This document shows, in pieces, positions 41,208 to 48,479 of a stretch of 64,000 nucleotides of DNA. Below the pieces are notes generated by a model. That model made no database searches, had not been told where the DNA came from, and saw nothing but the letters and a program-made list of their open reading frames with translations. Position 1 is the first letter of the stretch, and each line of letters begins with the position of its first letter. Source of the stretch: QYQL01 sp041674265. GTDB taxonomy: Bacteria; Verrucomicrobiota; Verrucomicrobiia; Chthoniobacterales; Terrimicrobiaceae. The stretch covers positions 55,741 to 119,740 of the forward strand of contig JBAYWC010000001.1 in assembly GCA_041674265.1 (NCBI GenBank), given 5' to 3'. The position numbers were made by a program, and so were the translations under genes.

Positions 41208-41427
41208 AGCGAATCCAACGGTGTTGAAAGCGCATGCTAATAAGAAGCATAGGAATGCCTGAGGATTGCGATAAGATCGACCCGGGGAGCCCCGCGAGGG
41301 AGGGAAGCCCAAACCGGCGCAGGAGCTTGACAGTGCGCTGTGTAAGACGCAGGGCGCAAGCTCCCAAACCCGTCAGGTCGGCCAAGTCTGTCGTAAAGGG
41401 ACAAGTTCAGACGCATCATTAGATTCC

Positions 41428-41530
41428 GCCGAGTTCTTCGCCGGACTCATCCGCGGCCATTGGGGCGGCTGTGAGATCCGCGACCATTGGGTGCGTGACG
41501 CCATCTTCGAGGAGGACTCCACGCGCTCAA
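41428..41530 (+). pseudogene. ISAs1-family transposase, C-terminal remnant
   Basis: A plus-strand frame reads AEFFAGLIRGHWGGCEIRDH then WVRDAIFEEDSTRS. This matches the C-terminal signature of ISAs1-family transposases (RGHW.IEN.LHWVRDV.F.EDASR). The reading frame then shifts and no transposase N-terminus or inverted repeats are identifiable nearby. It lies in a 760-bp gene-free stretch (41208-41969) that also holds a second transposase relic; the rest of this stretch shows nothing I can identify. Confidence 0.7.
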
Positions 41531-41714
41531 ATCCCGCCTCGTCCCCGACAAATCCCGGCCTTTCATCCGGGAACTTTCCTCCATGAAAATCTCACTTCCC
41601 TACAACATGATTTGCAAAAACCTATTTAAATGAAAATGCCTTGTGTCACAAGGCGCATCACCGAAAGTTGCAAAAAAGCTGAACTACAATTTCTTTTGAT
41701 GGCAAAGAGAGGCC

Positions 41715-41879
41715 ATGCAATGGCCGATCAAGGTTCAGGGACGTGAAGTGGATGAGGAACAAGTGCGCTGGCTCTGCGGTTGGATCGCCGAGCATTCCCA
41801 CTGGAGTCGGCGCAGGTTGGCAGGTGGGTTGTCGGAAGGGCCCGTGCATATGTGCAGAATTGATCTGACATGCAAGTGA
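41715..41879 (+). pseudogene. DUF4338-type transposon protein, N-terminal remnant
   Basis: From ATG 41715 a 54-codon frame reads VQGREVDEEQVRWLCGWIAE then HSHWSRRRLAG. This matches the conserved N-terminal motif of DUF4338 proteins (GR.V...DL..IR.LIAEHP.WSRRRLS), which accompany certain insertion elements. After 'RRRLAG' the similarity stops and the frame soon ends. A downstream part of the same family lies at the window end (63870-64000), on the other strand. Confidence 0.65.
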
Positions 41880-41969
41880 CGGCAAATGGGCACGAGCCAA
41901 ACCCATTTTCTTGGCAAGAACGCATCGCTTGGAGGCCGCCAAGCGATACAAATCTTCATTGTCTCTGGA

Positions 41970-43505
41970 TCAAACCCAGAGCTTGCGGTCCAGCGTGCGG
42001 TATTGGATCGCTTCGCCGATGTGGGAGGAATCGATTTTTTCTTCGCTTGCGAGGTCGGCGATTGTGCGGGCGACTTTGAGGATGCGGTCGTAGGCGCGGG
42101 CGCTGAGTTGGAGGTCTTCCATCGCGTGCCGGAGCATTTCTTGGCCGGAGGTGTCGAGCGCGCAGAACTTTTTGATCTGGCTGTGGCCCATGCGGGCGTT
42201 GCAGTTGGTCTTTTTTCCGGAGGCGAAACGATCTCGCTGTCGCCCGCGGGCCTCGACCACGCGTTCGCGGATCGCGGCCGACGACTCGGCGGGGTCGTTG
42301 CTTGAGAGTTCGCGGTATTGGACGGCGGGGGCCTCGACATGGATATCGATCCGGTCGAGGAGCGGGCCGGAGATCCGGGACCGGTAGCGCTCGACCTGCG
42401 CGGGCGAGCACCTGCACTCGCGGGCCGGATCCCCGAAATATCCACAGGGGCAGGGGTTCATTGCGGTGACGAGCATGAAATCCGCGGGGAAGGTCATCGT
42501 TCCTGCGGCGCGGGAGATGACGACCCATCCATCCTCCAGCGGCTGCCTCATCACCTCGAGTGTCGAGCGTTTGAATTCCGGGAGTTCATCGAGAAAAAGG
42601 ACCCCGTTGTGGGAGATGCTTACCTCGCCCGGTGTCGGATTTGCCGAACCGCCGAGCAGCCCGATGTCGCTGATCGTGTGGTGAGGGGAACGGAACGGAC
42701 GGATCGCCACGAATGCGTTCTTCTCGCCCAGCAACCCGCAGATGCTGTGGATCTTCGTTGTCTCCACCGCTTCCTCAAGCGTCATCGGCGGAATGATCGT
42801 CGGAATCCGTTTGGCGAGCATGCTCTTTCCCGATCCGGGAGGACCGATAAACAGGATGTTGTGCCCGCCCGCGACGGCGACCTCGATGGCCCGTTTCACC
42901 TGGTATTGGCCTTTGACCTCGGAAAAATCGACCTCTTCTTGGCGTCCGCTTGCGAGGCGTTCTTCCGCATTGCCGGGCACCGGAAGCAATTCCTTCTGCT
43001 TGCTGAGAAATTCATAGGCTTCGCGAAGATTCCGCACGCCATAGACATCGATGCCCTCGACGATTGCGGCCTCTGCGGCGTTCGCGGACGGGAGGACGAC
43101 CGCCTTCTTGCCGCGATTGCGGGCCTCGATCGCGATGGGAAGCGCCCCTTTGACCGGACGGATTTCACCCGTCAAAGCCAGTTCGCCGGCAACAAGACAT
43201 CGTTCGAGACGCGGCAGTTCCGCCTTCAATGCCGCGGCCACCATCCCGATGGCAATCGGAAGATCGAAACTCGGACCTTCCTTCTTGATGTCCGCGGGAG
43301 CGAGGTTGATTGTCGTCCGTTCCCGCGGCCAGCGAAACGCGCTGTTGGCAATCGCGGTGGTCACCCGGTCTTTGCTTTCCTTCACGGCCGTGTCCGGCAA
43401 TCCGACCACGACGATCTTCGGCTCACCCGACCCCGCGTTGACCTCGATTTCCACCTGGAGGGCATCAACGCCTTGGATGGCGGCGGAAAAAACGCGAGTG
43501 AGCAT
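41970..43505 (-). CDS. comM: ComM/YifB family Mg-chelatase-like AAA+ ATPase
   Basis: In naturally competent bacteria ComM is a hexameric helicase that aids branch migration of incoming DNA; elsewhere its role is less clear. The 511-aa product is full length. It has an N-terminal Lon-like domain (EIEVNAGSGEPKIVVVGLPD, then RTTINLAPADIKKEGPSFDLP), the AAA+ core with Walker A GPPGSGKSMLAKR near 219-231 and Walker B GVLFLDELPEF, and the FMLVTAMNPCPCGYFGD zinc-finger-like CPCG segment. The C-terminal Mg-chelatase domain ends YRTLDRKLWV. Monocistronic. No other competence gene is in the window. Confidence 0.93.
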   Translation of the reverse strand: MLTRVFSAAIQGVDALQVEIEVNAGSGEPKIVVVGLPDTAVKESKDRVTTAIANSAFRWPRERTTINLAPADIKKEGPSFDLPIAIGMVAAALKAELPRLERCLVAGELALTGEIRPVKGALPIAIEARNRGKKAVVLPSANAAEAAIVEGIDVYGVRNLREAYEFLSKQKELLPVPGNAEERLASGRQEEVDFSEVKGQYQVKRAIEVAVAGGHNILFIGPPGSGKSMLAKRIPTIIPPMTLEEAVETTKIHSICGLLGEKNAFVAIRPFRSPHHTISDIGLLGGSANPTPGEVSISHNGVLFLDELPEFKRSTLEVMRQPLEDGWVVISRAAGTMTFPADFMLVTAMNPCPCGYFGDPARECRCSPAQVERYRSRISGPLLDRIDIHVEAPAVQYRELSSNDPAESSAAIRERVVEARGRQRDRFASGKKTNCNARMGHSQIKKFCALDTSGQEMLRHAMEDLQLSARAYDRILKVARTIADLASEEKIDSSHIGEAIQYRTLDRKLWV

Positions 43506-43669
43506 CGGTCCCTTCTACCAGAACGGCGGGGATCTTGTTCAAGCTCCAAAGAGGGGCTTCCTCGAAGTCTTGGCTGAGAGGATACGGATGGGCAAACCCC
43601 GTCCGGGTCGGAACGTCCACCTACCCATGATTTCCGGCTCGAACGAAATCCACTTTGGGGTTCAACGAA

Positions 43670-43764
43670 AATTTTTTGACAAAGAGAGACTTGCCATGAG
43701 GCGTCTGTGCGCCAATAATTGCGCCTCTGCGTGAGGAATCGCTGAATTCGGGATTATTGAGCCT
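43670..43764. repeat. Dispersed intergenic repeat copy B (GGAATCGCTGAATT type)
   Basis: Contains CTCTGCGTGAGGAATCGCTG followed by AATTCGGG, nearly identical to the phrase near 19.6 kb, preceded by a small inverted repeat GAGGCG...CGCCTC. It abuts the start of cfa. No coding potential. Confidence 0.6.
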
Positions 43765-44958
43765 ATGACGCAAAAACACGCTGTCGGCATGGATGCGCTC
43801 GAATCCGGGTCTGAGATGACGAATCGGTCGCCAGCCACGAAATGTTCCCTGGCAAAGCAAAGCCTCCGGGAGATTTTGGCTGCCGCGGATATCGTCGTGG
43901 ACGGAAGCCGCCCGTGGGATCTGCGCATTCACAACGACCGGTTTTATTCGCGTGTGATGGCGGAAGGCACGCTCGGGCTTGGGGAATCCTACATGGAGGG
44001 CTGGTGGGATTGCGAGGCCCTCGATGAGATGTGCTGCCGGGGCATTCGGGCAAGGTTTGAAGAGCGGCTGCCTTTTCATTTCAAGACGATGGTTTCCATC
44101 GCCGCAACCCGCGCCTTCAATTTTCAAACCAGACGCCGGGCGCGCCGGGTCGGCGAGGTGCATTACGATCTTGGGAATGATTTTTTTGCGGCGATGCTGG
44201 ATCCGTCGATGCAGTATTCCTGCGCCTATTTCCGGGACACATCCGACCTGGCTGAAGCCCAGCAATTGAAGCTGGACCTGATCTGCCGGAAACTCGGTCT
44301 GCAGGCCGGGATGCGTTTGCTCGACATCGGTTGCGGATGGGGAGGCTTGGCGGCGTATGCGGCCCGGCGACACGGCTGCCAGGTTGTGGGGATCACCATT
44401 TCCCGGGAGCAGCAGGCTTGTGCGGAGGCGGCCTGTCGCGGGCTCCCCGTCGAGATCCGCCTGCAGGACTACCGCGATGTCCGGGAGTCTTTCGACCGCA
44501 TCGTCAGCGTCGGCATGATGGAACATGTCGGCTACAAGAATTACCGCGCGTATTTGGGAACCGCCCGTCGCTGCCTCAAGGATGGCGGGTTGTTCCTCTG
44601 CCAGACCATTGGCGGGGATCGTTCAAGGACAGATACCGACCCCTGGATCACCAGGTATATTTTTCCGAACTCCATGCTTCCTTCGGCCACCCAGGTGGCG
44701 AAAGCTGCGGAGGGAGAGCTTGTCCTCGAGGATGTCCAGAATTTTGGGGCGGATTACGACCGGACCCTCCTCGCCTGGCACAAGAATTTCAGCGAATCGT
44801 GGGGCCGTTTTTCCGGACGCTACGGGGAAACATTCCGCCGGATGTGGCGGTTTTATCTGCTGGGCTGCGCGGGAGCCTTCCGTGCCAGAAGTCTCCAGCT
44901 TTTCCAGTTTCTCTTCTCGAAGGGGGGCATTGAAGGGGGCTGTTCCCCGGTGCGCTGA
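43765..44958 (+). CDS. cfa: Cyclopropane-fatty-acyl-phospholipid synthase
   Basis: SAM-dependent enzyme that adds a methylene group to unsaturated acyl chains of membrane phospholipids. The 397-aa product has the Cfa N-terminal lipid-binding domain with MAEGTLGLGESYMEGWWDCE and VGEVHYDLGNDFFAAMLDPS. The SAM site is LLDIGCGWGGLAAYAARRHG near 188-207, followed by SVGMMEHVGYKNY with the conserved glutamate and the LFLCQTIG segment. The C-terminal WRFYLLGCAGAFRARSLQLFQFLF is typical. The first ~25 residues vary; internal ATGs could be the real start. Monocistronic. Confidence 0.95.
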   Translation: MTQKHAVGMDALESGSEMTNRSPATKCSLAKQSLREILAAADIVVDGSRPWDLRIHNDRFYSRVMAEGTLGLGESYMEGWWDCEALDEMCCRGIRARFEERLPFHFKTMVSIAATRAFNFQTRRRARRVGEVHYDLGNDFFAAMLDPSMQYSCAYFRDTSDLAEAQQLKLDLICRKLGLQAGMRLLDIGCGWGGLAAYAARRHGCQVVGITISREQQACAEAACRGLPVEIRLQDYRDVRESFDRIVSVGMMEHVGYKNYRAYLGTARRCLKDGGLFLCQTIGGDRSRTDTDPWITRYIFPNSMLPSATQVAKAAEGELVLEDVQNFGADYDRTLLAWHKNFSESWGRFSGRYGETFRRMWRFYLLGCAGAFRARSLQLFQFLFSKGGIEGGCSPVR

Positions 44959-45008
44959 CAGCCAAAAATCCGAAAAGGCAGGGAATATCCGCCAACAATC
45001 TCGCCGTA

Positions 45009-45110
45009 AAGAACCCCGGAGCAAGCTCCGAGGCTGGAGTCCGTTGCTTCTCCACGGACGACACGGCGGTCGTCCCTCCAGCAATCAAGCCGAAGCAAGC
45101 TTCGGGGTAT
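45009..45110. repeat. REP-like pair of small hairpins
   Basis: Two short hairpins with the same AA loop: CGGAGC-AA-GCTCCG (45017-45030) and CCGAAGC-AA-GCTTCGG (45090-45105), about 60 bp apart. Between them is ACGACACGGCGGTCGTCCC, another partial dyad. They lie in the 299-bp non-coding gap after cfa. The architecture resembles bacterial REP doublets. Nothing else is recognised in this gap. Confidence 0.55.
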
Positions 45111-45257
45111 CAGACCCAAAGGGAATGAAGTCGGGGCCTCGATGCTCGCGCCGCATTTCAGCGCAGACTTGAGGTTGAAATCCAAGCAAATTGGGTGACA
45201 TTGAGCGCCTGCCCGCGCATGTGGTTTTTTCCACCAATCAAAAAACAACCCAATCCT

Positions 45258-45647
45258 ATGAAAATCGCTTCCAATATCGCAGGGGCCCTGCTCGGACTCC
45301 TTTTTGTTATGTTCTCGCTCATGGTGCTGCTGAAGCTGGGGCCGACCCCGCCTATGCCACCCGAAGGCTCCCCTGCAGGGATGTTCATGGCGGCCTTCGC
45401 ACCGACCGGCTACCTGGTTTTTGTCAAATCCCTTGAACTCATCGGTGGAATCTTGGTCGCGGTTCCTCTCACCAGGAATCTCGGGCTCCTCGTCCTCGGT
45501 CCGATTATTGTCAACATACTGGCCTTCCACGCTTTTATCATGAAAGGCGAGGGCCTTTTCTCTCCACCGATTATCCTGATCTGCGCCCTCGCGGCCTTTC
45601 TCCTCTGGTCAGCACGGAAAGCGTTCGCCGGGTTGCTTGTCAGGTGA
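45258..45647 (+). CDS. DoxX-like four-helix membrane protein
   Basis: From ATG 45258 the 129-aa product has four hydrophobic helices: AGALLGLLFVMFSLMVLLKLG (about 7-27), ESLE-type LVFVKSLELIGGILVAVP (about 52-70), LLVLGPIIVNILAFHAFIM (about 75-93) and the last at about 102-120. The conserved glutamate in the second helix and the NILAFHAF histidine are what I associate with DoxX-like or DUF-type relatives of DoxX. A GTG at 45195 would add 21 residues without membrane character. Function unknown. Confidence 0.7.
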   Translation: MKIASNIAGALLGLLFVMFSLMVLLKLGPTPPMPPEGSPAGMFMAAFAPTGYLVFVKSLELIGGILVAVPLTRNLGLLVLGPIIVNILAFHAFIMKGEGLFSPPIILICALAAFLLWSARKAFAGLLVR

Positions 45648-45706
45648 ATGCCGATTGTTTGACCCCTGCGAATGTCCCGCTGGGCGGAGACGGCGTTCAA
45701 GAACGC

Positions 45707-46156
45707 TCAGATCCGCTGCTCTTCGAGATCGTAAACGTCGAAGAAGACATAGACCGGACGGTTGCGGGGAACGAATTTCGGGATGTAATCCTCCATGTAT
45801 TCCTGGAGGCCGTCCGGCAGTTCGCTGACCCGCTTGGCGCGAAGGTCGTTGTTCCAGCGAATGATTTCGATGCGCGGGCGGGACTTGGCGGTTTTCTCAA
45901 TCCACCCGGCGATCTCGGCGTCGGTGGCTCCCGTGGCGACGAAAGCCCGGAAGCTGTCATAGGGGATCTCCGCGAAATTGAGGAAGATCTCATCCACCGG
46001 ACATCCGGAATGGTATTCTCCGCCCGTGCCGGCCAGCACGGCCCGGCATTTGTCCACCGCTCGCGCGGCGATGACATAGCCGGCGAGGGTTTCGCGGGGG
46101 CTGCGCGGGAATTCCCGGGTGAGGTCCTTGGCCAGAAGCTTGAGGTGGTCGGTCAT
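45707..46156 (-). CDS. DUF5069 family protein
   Basis: A 149-aa soluble protein. It starts MTDHLKLLAKDLTREFPRSP, then ETLAGYVIAARAVDKCRAVLAG and EYHSGCPVDEIFLNFAEIPYDSF. The second half has IEIIRWNNDLRAKRVSELPD and ends in an acidic, aromatic FFDVYDLEEQRI. I recognise it as the DUF5069 family, common in Verrucomicrobiota; no function is known. Conserved Cys and His in DKCRA and YHSGCP could be functional. Its ATG at 46156 is clear, and the neighbouring short K-rich gene is on the same strand 96 bp upstream. Confidence 0.88.
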   Translation of the reverse strand: MTDHLKLLAKDLTREFPRSPRETLAGYVIAARAVDKCRAVLAGTGGEYHSGCPVDEIFLNFAEIPYDSFRAFVATGATDAEIAGWIEKTAKSRPRIEIIRWNNDLRAKRVSELPDGLQEYMEDYIPKFVPRNRPVYVFFDVYDLEEQRI

Positions 46157-46252
46157 GATGTGATTTGAGTTGCAGGCGCAAAGGTTCCACCGGCATTCGG
46201 TTTTCGCAAACGGAAATTTTGACGGACGCGCCTCCCGGCTTCCCCCACGAAG

Positions 46253-46405
46253 TCAGGTCTGGCCGGACGGGGAGGAAACAACCGCGGAGGGCTCGCTTGC
46301 AGGAGCGCGGGCCGCCTCGGCCTTCAGGCGGAGCTTCTCCGCCTTCTTCGCTTTTTTGTCCAATTCTTTGCGGCGCTTCTCGAACTGATAATTTGGTTTT
46401 GCCAT
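46253..46405 (-). CDS. Small lysine-rich conserved protein (MAKPNYQFEKR family)
   Basis: A 50-aa peptide starting MAKPNYQFEKRRKELDKKAK and continuing KAEKLRLKAEAARAP. The N-terminal MAKPNYQFEKRxKELxKKxKxEEK pattern is a widespread small-protein family in bacteria, with unknown function and high predicted helix content. The short alanine/serine-rich tail is not conserved. The frame is open upstream to 46528, but the family start is at 46405. On the same strand as the DUF5069 gene. Confidence 0.7.
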   Translation of the reverse strand: MAKPNYQFEKRRKELDKKAKKAEKLRLKAEAARAPASEPSAVVSSPSGQT

Positions 46406-46631
46406 ATGTCTGACAGAGCATGACAGCACGAAGCCCGGTGCGCGAGAGGAGAATTTGCGCCAGCCCGCCCCGGGTTCTCTCCCAGGTTGTCCCGGAACAA
46501 AAAACATCGAAATCCGGGGATTGCGCACGGATTTGAATTGTGGGGATCCTGGAAAAATTCCCTATAGCATCCATGGGAAAGCATTCGGCATTTTTGTCCA
46601 ATCTCCTCCGTTCTCTCCTTGGGGAAATCGC

Positions 46632-46808
46632 ATGGGAGCCGCCGGGACGGATGCCCGCGGGAAGGTGGCGCTCAAAAAACCGAATGGAAACTACGGCTAC
46701 GAGTCGGTCGAGGACCTCCAGGAAGTGGACCGATCCCCGGTGATAATTCCTGCTGATGGGCTGATTTTCACAGAGTCAAAGACCCCCGGCAAAGCCGGGG
46801 GTCTTTGA
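46632..46808 (+). CDS. Possible short hypothetical protein or gene remnant
   Basis: A 58-codon frame from ATG 46632 begins MGAAGTDARGKVALKKPNGN and continues YGYESVEDLQEVDRSPVIIP. The first 45 codons have GC-rich third positions like real genes here. The end runs into the terminator hairpin at 46771-46813, so the 3' part is not natural. It may be the remains of a longer gene; I recognise no family. Confidence 0.25.
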   Translation: MGAAGTDARGKVALKKPNGNYGYESVEDLQEVDRSPVIIPADGLIFTESKTPGKAGGL

Positions 46809-46813
46809 CTCTG
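46771..46813. terminator. Bidirectional terminator, perfect 20-bp stem
   Basis: CAGAGTCAAAGACCCCCGGC (46771-46790) pairs exactly with 46794-46813 around an AAA loop. The inner part AAAGACCCCCGGC / GCCGGGGGTCTTT is the classic form with an A-tract on one side and a T-tract on the other, so it can act on both strands. It lies 27 bp beyond the stop of the minus-strand membrane protein gene. Confidence 0.8.
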
Positions 46814-46840
46814 CGGTTAACCCTTCTGCGGTTTTTAGGT

Positions 46841-48478
46841 TCAAGGATTTCTTTCGAGATCACTTTGGCGCGGGATGCCGGGGGTGCCCAGCGGGATGAC
46901 CCATGGGGAAGGGCCTTTCAAAAATAGCCAACGGACATTCAGTGGCGGGAAAGCGGGTTCCCAGCCGGGTTCCTGTTTTAGCGCCATTTGAAGAGTTGCC
47001 CACTGCCTGTGGTAGTCGAGACCATGGCTCCAGAGGTGCCCCTCATATCCGCAAAGCACGGGACGCCCGAGCAGCATGACCGGATGATTGTAATCCGGCT
47101 CCACGGCAATGCGGTCTTCGAACGGAACAGCCTCGATCACTTTCGCTGCCTTGGCGAGTTCCGCGCGTGAGGTCAGTTTGTAGCCGTGACGTCCGTCGAT
47201 CCCCCCCACCAACGAGACAGCTCCCGAGAAAAAGAGCAGGAAGCATGTGAGCCCGCGCAGAGGAGCGCGCCATTTCGAGATCATTTCCCAAAGGAAGGGA
47301 GCGCACGCCAACCAGGCCCAGAGAAAGAGTTTGGTATTGTCCCATTCCCACGGGGCGAAGCCGACAAAGCAGCAGATCAGAAAAACAAAGAGTCCGGTTC
47401 CGGCGAAACAGATGGCGTCCCTGCGCCGGGTCTTGATGAGCTTCCCTGCGAGCAGGAGGAGCAGGGGAAGGGAGATCCCGAAGTTCCAGATCCAGAAAAA
47501 CCAACCGTCTTTCCCCTGCATCCAGCCCGGCAACCAGCGCAGCCCGGAAGAAGCGGAAAAAGAACCGGTGACAAAGAACAGCGCCACCGTCGCCGGGAAA
47601 AAGGCCCAGGCAACGAAAATCGCCAGAAATCTCCGTTGGCCGGGATTCACCAAAAACGCGCACGCAAGGATCAGGCTGAGGAACACGAAAGCATGGGCGT
47701 TGAAAAGGGGCATCGCGGCATAGAGCGGCAAGGGAACCCAGCGCGGGACCCCCGACCCTCCGCCGAAGAGATCCTCCCTCCAGGCATTCAGCAGGAAGAG
47801 CCCGCAGGGCAGGGCGTAGAGAAGGCCCCGCTGGGTGACGAACATCGTGAGAAAAAAGTTTTTCCAGGCCAGCTCCGCTTGAAAATCCGAGATCTGGCCC
47901 GTTTTGAAGACAAGGAATCCGGCCAAGCCGCCGTTGAACAACAAAGCGGCAACGGCAAATGCTCCGCCCCATCGCCAAAGCGCCCAGCCGGAGAGTCCCG
48001 TGCCCAGAAGACCAATCCATACGAGACCCTTTTCCACAGGAACCCCGGCACAAAGCAGAAGGGAATTGAACAGATCGACGCCCAGCGGATAAGTCAGTTG
48101 CACCCCGGCAAGGATCGGACTGGCGGGCCAGAAATCCACCCCTCCGGCGAGGTAACGGATCAAGTGAATGTGCAGGGAAATATCCCCGAGGTTGTTGGGC
48201 GACAGCACGCGCCATTCGTCCCCGACAGGATAGAGCAGCCACAGGAACGCCCGTAGCGAAGCCAGCGCGAAGACTGTGAGGAGCAGGACATCCCATGCGT
48301 TTGGCATTTTGGGATTCCGGTCGCGGATGCCCCGCCACGCCAAAACCGCCGCCGCAAGTCCGATGGCGAATGCCACCCACGCCAACGGCCCTGAAAGCCC
48401 TCCGCACCCGAACGCGAGGGCCACGGCGGAGCTCACACATGTGGCCACGAAGATCAGGACAGCGCCGGCGGTTCTCAT
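46841..48478 (-). CDS. Polytopic membrane protein, possible GT-C glycosyltransferase
   Basis: A 545-aa protein with about a dozen TM helices. GT-C-like features: a first extracytoplasmic loop after helix 3 with VGDEWRVLSPNNLGDISLHIH and YLAGGVDFWPASPIL, which is rich in acidic and aromatic residues, and a C-terminal periplasmic domain after the last helix (AKVIEAVPFEDRIAVEPDYNHP onward). WEWDNTKLFLWAWLA is a further loop motif. No catalytic motif is secure, so the function is a guess. ATG 48478 lies next to the XPB stop at 48480-48482; an ATG at 48505 inside xpb is possible. It and the TIGR03663 protein bracket the XPB locus. Confidence 0.7.
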   Translation of the reverse strand: MRTAGAVLIFVATCVSSAVALAFGCGGLSGPLAWVAFAIGLAAAVLAWRGIRDRNPKMPNAWDVLLLTVFALASLRAFLWLLYPVGDEWRVLSPNNLGDISLHIHLIRYLAGGVDFWPASPILAGVQLTYPLGVDLFNSLLLCAGVPVEKGLVWIGLLGTGLSGWALWRWGGAFAVAALLFNGGLAGFLVFKTGQISDFQAELAWKNFFLTMFVTQRGLLYALPCGLFLLNAWREDLFGGGSGVPRWVPLPLYAAMPLFNAHAFVFLSLILACAFLVNPGQRRFLAIFVAWAFFPATVALFFVTGSFSASSGLRWLPGWMQGKDGWFFWIWNFGISLPLLLLLAGKLIKTRRRDAICFAGTGLFVFLICCFVGFAPWEWDNTKLFLWAWLACAPFLWEMISKWRAPLRGLTCFLLFFSGAVSLVGGIDGRHGYKLTSRAELAKAAKVIEAVPFEDRIAVEPDYNHPVMLLGRPVLCGYEGHLWSHGLDYHRQWATLQMALKQEPGWEPAFPPLNVRWLFLKGPSPWVIPLGTPGIPRQSDLERNP

Positions 48479-48479
48479 T

